Shown here: positions 46,279 to 55,601 of the stretch, one piece after another
Numbering within the stretch: the stretch's first letter is position 1
Layout of the letters: every line of letters starts with the position of its first letter
NCBI GenBank assembly: GCA_008015155.1
Contig: SSFA01000021.1
Location: 32,161 to 96,160 of the forward strand
From: Thiothrix sp.
GTDB taxonomy: Bacteria; Pseudomonadota; Gammaproteobacteria; Thiotrichales; Thiotrichaceae
Reading direction: 5' to 3'
Length of the DNA stretch: 64,000 nucleotides
Program-made: the position numbers and the translations under genes
The notes under the pieces: generated by a model
Databases searched by the model: none
Told to the model about the DNA's origin: nothing
The model's input: the letters and a program-made list of their open reading frames with translations, nothing else

Positions 46279-46308
46279 AAAAATCGCGGGTCAAAGCCCG
46301 CGATTTTT
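46279..46308 (-). terminator. Strong hairpin terminator between rpmF and plsX
   Basis: TCGCGGG (46284-46290) pairs with CCCGCGA (46297-46303), with flanking A5/T5 pairing and a 6-nt loop. On the minus strand the stem runs into T7, a good intrinsic terminator; on the plus strand T5 follows too. It would reduce read-through from yceD-rpmF into plsX-fabH. Confidence 0.85.
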
Positions 46309-46344
46309 ATTCAATAACATTCTGATCAGGCCGAGCCTTAATCA

Positions 46345-46551
46345 TCACGCTTGATCTTGATCTTCGTCGTCTACTTCAACAGCCGTTTTAATAATTTGAC
46401 GACCACGATAAAAACCACCCGCAGTCATATGATGACGCAGATGAGTTTCACCTGAAGTTTGGTCTACTGAAGTAGTACGCGCGGTCAATGCATCATGTGC
46501 GCGACGCATGTCACGCTTAGCACGTGATTTACGAGTTTGTTGGACTGCCAT
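46345..46551 (-). CDS. rpmF: 50S ribosomal protein L32
   Basis: A 68-residue ribosomal protein with the L32 N-terminus [20 protein letters not shown] and [17 protein letters not shown] in the middle. The usual zinc cysteine pairs of some L32 proteins are absent, as in many gammaproteobacteria. An acidic tail ([10 protein letters not shown]) ends it. It lies 7 bp after yceD, the conserved gene order yceD-rpmF-plsX-fabH. Confidence 0.95.
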   Translation of the reverse strand: MAVQQTRKSRAKRDMRRAHDALTARTTSVDQTSGETHLRHHMTAGGFYRGRQIIKTAVEVDDEDQDQA

Positions 46552-46558
46552 AGCAATT

Positions 46559-47086
46559 TTACTCCGATTTCTTCCAGTCTTTTAAAGCAGCAAAAGGATT
46601 TGCTTTTTCTTCTGCAGCCGAATCTTCCAAGTCAGCCGGTGAACCCTCAAATAAAGGCTTAGCGGGTTGACACTGTTCATGCCGAGGTACTACGGGCAAG
46701 GCTAAAAGAATTTCATCTTCTATAAAATCCCGCACGAAAATACGCTCATCGTCGACGATGTATAATTCGTAGCCCTCTTCTTCAGGCTCACGATCGACTT
46801 GTGAAGTAGTTAAGACGACATTGATTTGTGTATCAACTTTCACAGGCACAGGTTCTAAACAACGCTGGCAGCTTAAAACAAGCTCACCTTTTACTGATCC
46901 TGTAATCAACGGTAAACCGCTGGCAGAATGAGTAAAAATCATTTCCACTGCAAACTCAGTATCCGTTGATTCGGCAGCTAGCTCTCGCACACGTGGCAAT
47001 TGCTGCAATGGCAAAACGCCCACTAAACTGCGGCGCTGCTCAATCAGACGGAAAGGATTAACTTCAATGGGTAACCTGTTCGACAT
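46559..47086 (-). CDS. yceD: YceD/DUF177 family protein
   Basis: A 175-residue protein of the YceD family, linked to 23S rRNA accumulation. The conserved pair of cysteines is in [12 protein letters not shown], followed by the acidic segment [31 protein letters not shown]. It opens the yceD-rpmF operon and is divergent from maf, a common arrangement in gammaproteobacteria. Confidence 0.92.
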   Translation of the reverse strand: MSNRLPIEVNPFRLIEQRRSLVGVLPLQQLPRVRELAAESTDTEFAVEMIFTHSASGLPLITGSVKGELVLSCQRCLEPVPVKVDTQINVVLTTSQVDREPEEEGYELYIVDDERIFVRDFIEDEILLALPVVPRHEQCQPAKPLFEGSPADLEDSAAEEKANPFAALKDWKKSE

Positions 47087-47231
47087 AAGCGCGCGATTAT
47101 ATGAATCTAGAGGTAGGGGTGTAAAGGAAAATCACAACTTCTTAGCTTAAAACCTGCTTGATTTTTTCGAGACTGCATAAGATGCTGACGAGTTTTACTG
47201 CTAGTTTAAGCGATTAATGATTGAGCTAACC

Positions 47232-47822
47232 ATGTCTAAAACCCTAGTCCTTGCCTCTACCTCTGTTTATCGGCGTGAATTATTAGAGCGTTTACAGCTA
47301 GATTTTGTCACTGCTGCACCAGATATTGATGAAACCCGTCTGCCAACCGAAACAGCTAGAGAAATGGTAGCACGCTTAGCTCAAGAAAAAGCTGCTGCTA
47401 TTGCCAAGCACTATGCGGATGCACTTATTATTGGTTCTGATCAATGTGCTGTTTTAGGCGAGCAAATTCTAGGCAAGCCCCATACTCACCCTAATGCGGT
47501 CGCTCAGTTAAAAGCATCTTCAGGCAAGACTGTCGAGTTCTTAACAGGCTTATGCTTATATGATAGTCATACACAAACTGCTCAGCTCGATGTTATTAGC
47601 TTTCAAGTCGAATTTCGGACGCTTCACGACGCAGAAATAGAAAACTATCTGCGCCGCGAACAGCCTTACAACTGTGCGGGTAGCTTTAAATCAGAAGGCT
47701 TGGGCATTAGTTTATTTAAACGTATGCAAGGTGATGACCCGACAGCCTTGATTGGCCTACCCCTGATTCGTTTATGTGCCATGCTGCGGGAACAGGGCTA
47801 TTTTATTCCAAGTGCTGTTTAA
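47232..47822 (+). CDS. maf: Maf-family nucleotide pyrophosphatase
   Basis: A 196-residue Maf/Ham1-fold pyrophosphatase that cleaves non-canonical nucleotides; the YceF-like subgroup favours 7-methyl-GTP. Motifs are LASTSVYRRELLERL, PDIDETRLP, IGSDQCAVLGEQILGKP and YNCAGSFKSEGLG. The ATG at 47232 begins the protein exactly at the conserved MSKTLVLAST; an ATG 15 bp earlier is possible. It ends adjacent to the convergent aroE stop with no space for a terminator. Confidence 0.92.
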   Translation: MSKTLVLASTSVYRRELLERLQLDFVTAAPDIDETRLPTETAREMVARLAQEKAAAIAKHYADALIIGSDQCAVLGEQILGKPHTHPNAVAQLKASSGKTVEFLTGLCLYDSHTQTAQLDVISFQVEFRTLHDAEIENYLRREQPYNCAGSFKSEGLGISLFKRMQGDDPTALIGLPLIRLCAMLREQGYFIPSAV

Positions 47823-48644
47823 CTATTTAGTCAAAGCTGCAAACACGGGCTGAGTATTAGGGCGAATACCACGCCATAATTCAAAAGCCTCAGCAGCTTG
47901 CTCAATAAGCATACCTAAGCCATCAAACACTTGGCTCGCGCCTTGCTCATGCGCCCAACGCATAAACGGCGTAGGCTCACTGCTATACATCATATCATAA
48001 GCAACGCCGCCTTCGCTTAAGCAGTGTGCTGGCAAATCGGGCAACTCACCTTGTAAGCTAGCCGCAGTACCGTTAATGATGAGATCAAATCGAGAATGGA
48101 TAGCCTCTAACCCGCCACCCGCGATTTCCCCATAAGGCTTAAAATCACGCGCTAATTCGCTAGCAGTGGCAGCGGTACGATTCGCCAATTGAACTAAAGC
48201 GGGTTGTGCCTCTAGTAGAGGCTGAATAATCCCACGGACTGCCCCCCCCGCCCCTAAAACTAGAACCTTTTTGCCTTGAATAGCGACCTGTTTATTAACT
48301 AATAAGTCACGCATCATGCCTAAGCCGTCGGTATTATGCCCATAAATACTCTGGTCTGGTCGTAGCATCAAGGTATTTAAAGCGCCTGCAATTTGTGCAT
48401 AAGGGCTTCGTTCCTGCGCAAAAGCCCAAGCATTTTGCTTAAAAGGGATGGTGACATTACAGCCACGTAGACCTTGCGCAAATAACTCACCAACCTGTGC
48501 CTCAAACTCGCCTAAGGGCACTAATACGGCCTGATAAGTCAAGCTTTGTTGGGTTTGCTCAGCGAACAGCTGGTGAATCAGGGGTGATTTACTGTGCGTA
48601 ATAGGATTCCCAATGACCGCATAACGGTCAAGTTGTAAAGGCAT
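47823..48644 (-). CDS. aroE: Shikimate dehydrogenase
   Basis: Reduces 3-dehydroshikimate to shikimate with NADPH in aromatic amino-acid synthesis. The 273-residue protein has VIGNPITHSKSPLIHQLF (substrate), the catalytic Lys in NVTIPFKQNAW, HNTDGLGMMRDL, and the nucleotide site VLGAGGAVRGI. I chose the ATG at 48644, 6 nt after AAGGA, since the ATG 6 bp upstream would touch the ribosome site. It is followed convergently by maf. Confidence 0.95.
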   Translation of the reverse strand: MPLQLDRYAVIGNPITHSKSPLIHQLFAEQTQQSLTYQAVLVPLGEFEAQVGELFAQGLRGCNVTIPFKQNAWAFAQERSPYAQIAGALNTLMLRPDQSIYGHNTDGLGMMRDLLVNKQVAIQGKKVLVLGAGGAVRGIIQPLLEAQPALVQLANRTAATASELARDFKPYGEIAGGGLEAIHSRFDLIINGTAASLQGELPDLPAHCLSEGGVAYDMMYSSEPTPFMRWAHEQGASQVFDGLGMLIEQAAEAFELWRGIRPNTQPVFAALTK

Positions 48645-48663
48645 ACACATTCCTTCTAATCAG

Positions 48664-49014
48664 TTAGTCCATCGACAATACCACCTCGGTATTAGTTTTG
48701 GATTTTAACTGAAAAGCACGACTGCGCTCCTTATTGTTTAACACCGCAACCGCTTTATAAGCGCCTGGGCGTAAATTTAAGGTAGCCGTATGCCGTGCAA
48801 TCGTCTGCACTGGATGCCGCATATCATCCATACGATACACTTTCCACAGCACATTCGTGAAGGCAGGATTATTCTGCAAAGTCGCCACTAACTTCACGAT
48901 GCCATCTTCATCTAACACGGCAGGGTCAGCTACCACCACAGTGAAGCTTTGCCAAGCCAATACTGTACTTACAAGTAATGCTCTAACATACATGCCCTTT
49001 TTTTCGCCTCTCAT
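48664..49014 (-). CDS. Small exported protein of unknown function
   Basis: I do not recognise this 116-residue protein. It has a signal peptide (YVRALLVSTVLAWQSFTVVVA, cleavage before DPAVLDE) and a small body that reads like a beta-sandwich (VLWKVYRMDDMRHPVQTI, LNLRPGAYKAVAVLNN, AFQLKSKTNTEVVLSMD). The pattern resembles periplasmic domains that present a metal or carbohydrate surface, but no motif is decisive. The start could be 49029 or 48993; 49014 has GGAG upstream and gives a normal signal. It lies 19 bp before aroE and may be co-transcribed with it. Confidence 0.6.
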   Translation of the reverse strand: MRGEKKGMYVRALLVSTVLAWQSFTVVVADPAVLDEDGIVKLVATLQNNPAFTNVLWKVYRMDDMRHPVQTIARHTATLNLRPGAYKAVAVLNNKERSRAFQLKSKTNTEVVLSMD

Positions 49015-49162
49015 AAACTCACACTCCATGACAGGTCAACAGCGCTGTTATTCTTATTGTCGTCCTAGTCTCATGCTTAACAAGAATCCTTTCTGCTAGG
49101 ATTTAAGACTATTTTCTAACCAAGCTAATCCTAATGATAGCCAAAACGATGAATATTTAAGC

Positions 49163-49215
49163 GTCTTTTTTCAAATCCGATAGCCACCTCTTGAACACAG
49201 GCTATCGGAAAAGAC
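49163..49215. repeat. Extended bulged hairpin in an intergenic region
   Basis: CCGATAGCC (49177-49185) and GGCTATCGG (49200-49208) form a 9-bp stem with a 14-nt loop. It is extended by GTCTTTT (49163-49169) pairing with AAAAGAC (49209-49215) across a 7-nt one-sided bulge. It lies in a 271-bp gap between divergent small genes. Possible identities are a small RNA, an operator or a miniature mobile element. The structure is read directly from the bases. Confidence 0.5.
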
Positions 49216-49285
49216 TGCGGCCTTTCTTTTTACCACCCTATACTGTAGGCAAAGATTCTTATTTTACCAGAGTAAATTCACAGCA

Positions 49286-49840
49286 ATGCAAGCGCCAACG
49301 AATTACAACACCCTTAAACAACGACACTTACTTTTTGGTAGTCGCGAATTTGTAATTAAAGCGCCAGAATTTTTGCTAGTTAAAGAACGGTCTATCGGGC
49401 GCATGCATGAGACACAGATCCCACTCAGCGTGCTAGATCCTTTCCCGACTTATTCGTCTTCGTTTTCTTTGAAATGGTTATTTCATAGTTTATTTGTAGG
49501 AACTTTAGCAGGTTTTGTATTTTACTGGGCAGCTCTTAAAGACATGCTAGCTCTATATATTTTTTCCGGAATCTTAGCAGCAACCACTCTTGTCTTGGCT
49601 TATCGCTTTTTTCTGTATACAACACGCTTAGTGATTTTTCGGCATATGCATACCCGTGAAAATTTTTTATACATTTGGCAAAATCGCCCAAGACGGAAAA
49701 AAGTTCAAGATTTTGTGCAGAATCTCAGTCTGTTAATTCAAGAGCAGCAACAAACTAAACTAAATTTACCAACAAGGTTAGCTGCCACTGCTCCGGCTCC
49801 TGCTACAAGCCCATCGCCCGTTTTGCCAGCTGATATTTAA
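49286..49840 (+). CDS. Membrane protein of unknown function, possibly a split PH-like domain
   Basis: A 184-residue protein with two transmembrane helices (about residues 62-84 and 87-110) in a tight hairpin. Strand-like segments flank it: FGSREFVIKAPEFLLVKERSIGRMHETQIPLSVL before, and TTRLVIFRHMHTRENFLYIWQNRPRRKKVQDFVQNLS after. The conserved-looking pattern of strands then a helix ending in FLYIWQNRP recalls bacterial PH-like domains interrupted by a membrane hairpin, but I cannot confirm this. It is convergent with the ubiquinone hydroxylase gene, overlapping its end by 38 bp. Function unknown. Confidence 0.6.
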   Translation: MQAPTNYNTLKQRHLLFGSREFVIKAPEFLLVKERSIGRMHETQIPLSVLDPFPTYSSSFSLKWLFHSLFVGTLAGFVFYWAALKDMLALYIFSGILAATTLVLAYRFFLYTTRLVIFRHMHTRENFLYIWQNRPRRKKVQDFVQNLSLLIQEQQQTKLNLPTRLAATAPAPATSPSPVLPADI

Positions 49841-50972
49841 GTAGCGGTAATTGGTTAGCCGTCGTTAAGCCTCTGTTTCTCAAGATCTGCCAAGGGGCAA
49901 GCGTATTACTAAACACTAAATTAAAGGCTTCCATTGCTTTTTGGGTGAGAAAATTATCGCCCCGCCGTGCGCGCTCATAACGGCGTAATAATTTCAGGCT
50001 ACCCGCATCCGCTCTTTCATTAGCTAGTATAAGTTCGGCTAAAGCTTGCGCATCCTTAAAACCTAAATTGACACCCTGCCCTGCTAAGGGGTGAATGGTA
50101 TGCGCGGCATCACCGAGTAGCGCAATCCGCTCGCGAACATAAGGTTGTGCATGTAAGCCACGTAGCGGAAAAGCAGCCCGCTCGCCAAGACTCATAATCT
50201 CGCCTAAACGAAAATCCAAAGCTTGTCCTAATTCACGTTGGAAGCGCTCTTCATCCCACCACAAGGCGGTATCAGCTTGATCTGCGGGTAAAGTCCAGAC
50301 AATGGAACAAGCTTGCGGTTCAGGTAAGGGCAAAAAGGCCAGCGGCCCTGTGGGCAGAAAACGTTGCCAAGCCGTATCCAAATGAGGCAAAGAGGTATAA
50401 GCCGTACAAACAACGCCCTTTTGTGCATAGTCTAAAACCTCATAAGGCAGCTCAGCCAAACTACGCACAACTGACTGAGCACCGTCAGCCCCAACTAGCA
50501 GTTGTGCTGTTAACTGACGCCCATCAGCGAGCTTGACTTGAATCTGCTGTTGACTTAGTTCAAAGCTCTCCAGTCGCGCGGGGCACAGTAGCTCGACACT
50601 AGGATAAGTCTTTAAAGTCGCTAAGAGGGCTAGCTGTAAGACCCGATTTTCAACAATATGTCCTAGATCTGATTCGCCCAACTCTGCTGCTTCAAAGCGA
50701 ATTAATCCAGAACCAGTCGCATCCCACACCTGCATATTTTCATAAGGCGCAGCACGCATGTTCAAAACACTGCTCCAAGCACCTGCTTGCTCTAGTAGGC
50801 GCTGCGAAGCTCGACTTATGGCCGAGACACGATTATCGAAGGGATCATCTGGCGAAAATGCAGCAGGGGTAGTTGTTTCTAACACAGCCACTTGTTTACC
50901 TGCTTGACCCAGTAGACAAGCCAAAGCAGCACCCACCATGCCACCACCAGCGATAATAATCTCGTAATCCAT
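49803..50972 (-). CDS. UbiH/UbiF-family FAD monooxygenase (ubiquinone hydroxylase)
   Basis: A 389-residue flavoprotein hydroxylase. The N-terminal FAD fold is IIIAGGGMVGAALACLLGQAG (about 4-24), a middle motif is VGADGAQSVVR (about 155-165), and the second FAD motif is ALLGDAAHTIHPLAGQGVNLGF (about 275-296). The family adds ring hydroxyls in ubiquinone synthesis; which position (UbiH, UbiF, UbiI) is not clear from sequence. Its end overlaps the convergent membrane-protein gene and its start is divergent from argB. Confidence 0.86.
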   Translation of the reverse strand: MDYEIIIAGGGMVGAALACLLGQAGKQVAVLETTTPAAFSPDDPFDNRVSAISRASQRLLEQAGAWSSVLNMRAAPYENMQVWDATGSGLIRFEAAELGESDLGHIVENRVLQLALLATLKTYPSVELLCPARLESFELSQQQIQVKLADGRQLTAQLLVGADGAQSVVRSLAELPYEVLDYAQKGVVCTAYTSLPHLDTAWQRFLPTGPLAFLPLPEPQACSIVWTLPADQADTALWWDEERFQRELGQALDFRLGEIMSLGERAAFPLRGLHAQPYVRERIALLGDAAHTIHPLAGQGVNLGFKDAQALAELILANERADAGSLKLLRRYERARRGDNFLTQKAMEAFNLVFSNTLAPWQILRNRGLTTANQLPLLKYQLAKRAMGL

Positions 50973-51082
50973 GTTTCATCCTTTCTAGGTCTTCTAAACA
51001 ATATAGCAGGATTAGGCGCTAAGATTAATTTTCCAAGCCTGACAAACTGGTTATACTTGCCGCCATTTTCAGCTTGACCTAG

Positions 51083-51976
<894 letters not shown>

Positions 51977-51994
51977 ATTTATTCGCAAAGCTTG

Positions 51995-52021
51995 CTGCTC
52001 TCTATTGCAAATTGAGAGCAG
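51995..52021 (+). terminator. Hairpin after argB
   Basis: CTGCTCTC (51995-52002) and GAGAGCAG (52014-52021) form an 8-bp stem with an 11-nt loop between argB and the next gene on the same strand. The T-run is lacking, so it could be a processing hairpin rather than a terminator. Confidence 0.4.
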
Positions 52022-52036
52022 TACACTGGATCAATC

Positions 52037-52786
52037 ATGACTGCTTACCCCGAAAGTACTCAAACCCTACTCGATAAAGCCACGGCACTGAGCGGTGCGG
52101 GTTTCGATATTGTTTACGATTATAATTTACCCATTTCCTCCAGCGTCAAAATCGCCGGACGTAAAGGTCGTGAGCAACATGAAATCGTGCTGCGTTTACC
52201 CAGCGATGAAAATAATTATTTGATTGCTTGGCAAGCGGCCTTTGTCTTACACCAATTTCAAATGCCCGACACCGAGCGTGCGAATCTCAAACCCGAACCA
52301 GCTGCTTTAGCTCCGATTAAAAAAGAATTGTTAGACCTGCATCCTTCCGTACCTATTGCCCAGCGCGAAAACTTTAGTGAGCATGTAATCGGTGGGATCC
52401 TTACGCAGCTGCGCTCAATGCCGGTCGGCATGCTGATCGATATTGCCCTGCATCGTGAGTATGAAGAATTGCAGGCCACTCAGCGACAATCGCTTATTAA
52501 TCAAGTAGTTGAGCATATTGGCTGTTTACAAATGACGCCAGATATGTTCCCGCGTACTTTGCTGCGTGCCAATCAAGTCATGAATGCCGCGCAAGCTTTA
52601 ATGGTCGCAAACCTATTTGAAATTCCTGATATTTTCGCACCCTATCAAACCGTGGGCATGGAAGCAGCAGCAACTCTACTGCTGGATGCGTGTATGAATC
52701 AAATTTTCGATGAGACTCTAGATCGGGAATTGATTGATACTTGGGGGCGTACCTTAGGGATTGATCATTGGTATCGCTGGGCTTAG
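52037..52786 (+). CDS. Hypothetical protein downstream of argB
   Basis: I do not recognise this 249-residue soluble protein. The first 75 residues look alpha/beta (GFDIVYDYNLPISSSVKIAGRKGREQHEIVLRLPSDENNYLIAWQAAFVLHQFQMP). From about residue 95 it is mainly helical (FSEHVIGGILTQLRSMPVGMLIDIALHREYEELQATQRQSL, then MNAAQALMVANLFEIPDIFAPY). There is no signal peptide or membrane segment and no visible catalytic motif. It starts 60 bp after argB, on the same strand, and is followed by a strong hairpin terminator. Confidence 0.65.
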   Translation: MTAYPESTQTLLDKATALSGAGFDIVYDYNLPISSSVKIAGRKGREQHEIVLRLPSDENNYLIAWQAAFVLHQFQMPDTERANLKPEPAALAPIKKELLDLHPSVPIAQRENFSEHVIGGILTQLRSMPVGMLIDIALHREYEELQATQRQSLINQVVEHIGCLQMTPDMFPRTLLRANQVMNAAQALMVANLFEIPDIFAPYQTVGMEAAATLLLDACMNQIFDETLDRELIDTWGRTLGIDHWYRWA

Positions 52787-52795
52787 GACTTTAAA

Positions 52796-52820
52796 AGTGA
52801 CTCAAGTTGTTTGAGTCACT
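52796..52820. terminator. Bidirectional terminator between convergent genes
   Basis: AGTGACTCAA (52796-52805) and TTGAGTCACT (52811-52820) form a perfect 10-bp stem with a 5-nt loop. On the minus strand it is followed by TTTT, ending transcription from the Rieske fusion gene; it also serves the plus-strand gene at 52037-52786. Confidence 0.8.
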
Positions 52821-52832
52821 CTTGCGCAAGAC

Positions 52833-55268
52833 TTAGTACATAATTTCTACATCTGATAAAGGTCGTGAGCAACAAGCTAAAATATAGCCCTCTGCAATAT
52901 CACGCTCAGAAATCCCGCCACTATGGCTCATTTGGGTTTCACCTGATACACGTTTAACCTTACAAGTCCCACAAATCCCGAATTGGCAAGCACTGGGAAT
53001 ATTCAAACCTGCTTGAATCGAGGCTTGCAAAATCGTCATTTGCTGAGTCGCTGCAATGCTCTGTCCTGAGCGGATGAAACTCACTTGTGCAGGTAAACTC
53101 TCTGTTGTGGCCTGATCAAAATCTAAGGATAGCGGCTGTTCAGGTTGCACGACCGCTGCTTGGAAACTCTCCTCGTGGTAATGTTGCATCTCAAAGCCAT
53201 TGGCTTGCAGCAGCTTACGTACCGCTTGCATAAACGGCGCTGGCCCACAGCAGAAAACTTCCCGCTCCAAATAATCGGGGGTACTTAGCTCAAGCAGTGC
53301 TTGATTAATCCGTCCCACATAACCCGCCCACACCGAATGCAAATCCCGCTCCTCTACCATCCAATGCAGTTTTAAGCCTGGCATACGATTCGCCATTAAC
53401 TCCAAACCTGAGCGAAAAATAATATCTGAAGGACGGCGCGCGCAATGAATAAAGCTCGCATCCAACTCACCGCCTTGATCGAATAAATAACTGGTCATGG
53501 ACATCATGGGGGTAATGCCACTCCCTGCGGAGATAAAGCAGTATTTTTTCGCGGGATGATTATAAAGATGAAATTCACCTGCAGGGCCAAAGGCACGCAC
53601 CCGCATCCCCACTTTTAAATTATCAAACATCCAGCGGCTTGCATAACTACCTGCTTGAGCTTTCACGGTGATCGTTAAATAAATCGGGCGCGATGGCGTG
53701 GAGGATAAGGTATAAGTTCGATACACCATTTGCCCCGCAATTGGCAGCTCCAAAGTAATAAACTGCCCCGGCGCATAGTTAAACCAATTGTTGGAAGCGG
53801 TACGGAAACAAAAGGTTTTTACATCCGGTGTCTCCAGAATAATATTCATCACCTCCAGCAATTCATTTTGTGCATCCCAAGGCAAACGCTGATCAAGATA
53901 GAGAAATTCTGGAGTTTGGCTAGCAGCAGGTACTGATTTGGATAAATCCAAATGGTTAGGAACTGTTGGCATTAGCTCAGGTGCAATAGCAGGCTCTATA
54001 TTAGACAGGCTGTTCTGCTGAAAGTGAATGACTACTTCACTGCTAGAAGAATCCGCACCAGCAGTCTCTAACGCTGCTGCCGTCGCTGCACAATACCAGT
54101 CAATAAATTGCATCACTCCATCTTCATGTAGGGGTGAATAAGGTCCTGGACGATAAGCAGGTGAGTTAATCCCTAACTGATTTTGCTCGACCAAGCAACG
54201 ATCCTGATCATTGGTGGCTAACCAAACCTCGGTTAAGGTTTTTAGATCGTAATCCACACCCTCAACAGCCTCTTTGTGCACTAACCATTTCGTGGTGACT
54301 TGAGTATGAGTTGCATCCAATGGAGTCACATTAAAAGTCACTGCATGATCCGCGAGAAAATGATTCCACGTATTTGGATAATGGAAGAGTAATAAAGTCC
54401 CCAAGCTCCGCTCATCCAATGCTGGCATATTTTTTTGGCAAGCCGCTTTACCACTCATCGTAAAGGATTCACCTACCCCCAATAAAGGCATCCGTGCTAC
54501 TCGATAATCACCCAGTGCGGATAAATGGAAAGCACTCGGCAAACCCAAACCCTCACATTTTGCCCAATGTTGAGTTAAAAAATTAGAAGTTTCTCCTATC
54601 ACCCCAGTAAGACTAGGATCATCAGAATAAGTCCGGCACAGTTCAGGATGGCTGCCCAAACAGTGGTAGCACTCACGATTATTCTCCATCACTAACTTCC
54701 AGTTGCCATTTTCAATAATGCTACTGGAATAGGCGACTTTGGCCTCCCGCAAGCGGTGTGGCAGTAAATAAGGCTCCACCACTTGTCGAAAACTCGCAAA
54801 ATCAGGCGCATCTTCAGCTAAGCAAATATAAATATTCCCTGCTAAAGATTCGCAATGTACGGTTAATAAACCATGCTCTGCGGGATTAAACCTACCGCCC
54901 ATTTCTTTAGCGAACAATAACTTACCATTCAAGTCATAAGTCCATTGATGATAAGGGCAAACTAAGCTTGGACTGTTACCTTTATCATGCTGGCAAATCC
55001 TTGAACCACGGTGGCGACAGGTATTATGAAATGCGCGAATCACTCCATCGCGATCACGCAGGATTATCACAGGGTACTCACCCACAGTGTGAGTGAGATA
55101 ATCGCCCGCATTCGGTAGTTCGCAATCATGTGCAACAAACAACCAATGTCGATAGAAAAGATTATGCATATCCTGCTTGAATAAGCAGGAATCATTATAA
55201 AAGGCTTGTGGCAAACTGTAGTTCGGCTGACGCTGAGCCAGCCAGTAACGCATTGTAAGTGTGTCCAT
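52833..55268 (-). CDS. Fused Rieske oxygenase and ferredoxin reductase (GbcA-GbcB-like)
   Basis: An 811-residue fusion. Residues 1-400 are a Rieske non-heme iron oxygenase of the glycine-betaine/carnitine type. Its [2Fe-2S] ligands are Cys84-X-His86 and Cys104-X2-His107, and its mononuclear iron ligands probably His202 and His207 in RECYHCLGSHPEL plus an Asp near 354-356. After a linker, residues 455-700 are a ferredoxin-NADP reductase module (FAD motif RTYTLSST at 517-524, NAD site GSGITPMMS). Residues 730-811 are a plant-type ferredoxin (Cys761, Cys766, Cys769, Cys799 or 800). In Pseudomonas the equivalent GbcA and GbcB are separate proteins that demethylate glycine betaine with O2. It is preceded by a cobalamin riboswitch. 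Another quaternary amine could be the substrate. Confidence 0.88.
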   Translation of the reverse strand: MDTLTMRYWLAQRQPNYSLPQAFYNDSCLFKQDMHNLFYRHWLFVAHDCELPNAGDYLTHTVGEYPVIILRDRDGVIRAFHNTCRHRGSRICQHDKGNSPSLVCPYHQWTYDLNGKLLFAKEMGGRFNPAEHGLLTVHCESLAGNIYICLAEDAPDFASFRQVVEPYLLPHRLREAKVAYSSSIIENGNWKLVMENNRECYHCLGSHPELCRTYSDDPSLTGVIGETSNFLTQHWAKCEGLGLPSAFHLSALGDYRVARMPLLGVGESFTMSGKAACQKNMPALDERSLGTLLLFHYPNTWNHFLADHAVTFNVTPLDATHTQVTTKWLVHKEAVEGVDYDLKTLTEVWLATNDQDRCLVEQNQLGINSPAYRPGPYSPLHEDGVMQFIDWYCAATAAALETAGADSSSSEVVIHFQQNSLSNIEPAIAPELMPTVPNHLDLSKSVPAASQTPEFLYLDQRLPWDAQNELLEVMNIILETPDVKTFCFRTASNNWFNYAPGQFITLELPIAGQMVYRTYTLSSTPSRPIYLTITVKAQAGSYASRWMFDNLKVGMRVRAFGPAGEFHLYNHPAKKYCFISAGSGITPMMSMTSYLFDQGGELDASFIHCARRPSDIIFRSGLELMANRMPGLKLHWMVEERDLHSVWAGYVGRINQALLELSTPDYLEREVFCCGPAPFMQAVRKLLQANGFEMQHYHEESFQAAVVQPEQPLSLDFDQATTESLPAQVSFIRSGQSIAATQQMTILQASIQAGLNIPSACQFGICGTCKVKRVSGETQMSHSGGISERDIAEGYILACCSRPLSDVEIMY

Positions 55269-55391
55269 ACCAGTACTCGCTTAAACGTGGAAATGTGGCA
55301 TGTTCACGGGGTGATGGAATGCAGGTGAAGTACGCAACCCCAAAAGGTAGGTCTTGCCCCTGAAATCGCCCGCCGCGATCCATAGCGCTCA

Positions 55392-55523
55392 TTTCTGGCT
55401 GGTATCCGGACTTAGAAATGCGGAGTTCAGCATTTCCTTACCGTTGCGGGGGCAGTACTGGCCTTGAACCAGTTTCCCAATTTACCCTTGTCACCTTAAA
55501 CTTAAAGCACAAGGCACCAGAAA
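55392..55523 (-). promoter_or_regulatory. Cobalamin (B12) riboswitch
   Basis: On the minus strand the closing stem P1 is TTTCTGG (from 55398-55392) with CCAGAAA (55517-55523). Inside are the conserved CTGCCCCCGCAAC core and the B12-box segment AAGTCCGGATACCAGCC, in the right order and spacing for an adenosylcobalamin-type aptamer of about 130 nt. It lies about 120 nt before the Rieske fusion start. The expression platform is not clear; GGGGT...ACCCC pairing downstream may be part of it. Such switches usually lower expression when B12 is plentiful. Confidence 0.9.
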
Positions 55524-55601
55524 CAGGGCAAACTTAGCATTGAATATCTGGGGAAGCTACTAGTTATTCACTAAATAGTTACGACTGGGCTAGTTAATAA
55601 T

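Noticed and set aside
55195..55392. A 65-codon minus-strand frame just after the B12 riboswitch
   Set aside because: Its first ATG lies inside the P1 stem and it overlaps the first 25 codons of the Rieske fusion in another frame. The protein has no family-like features.
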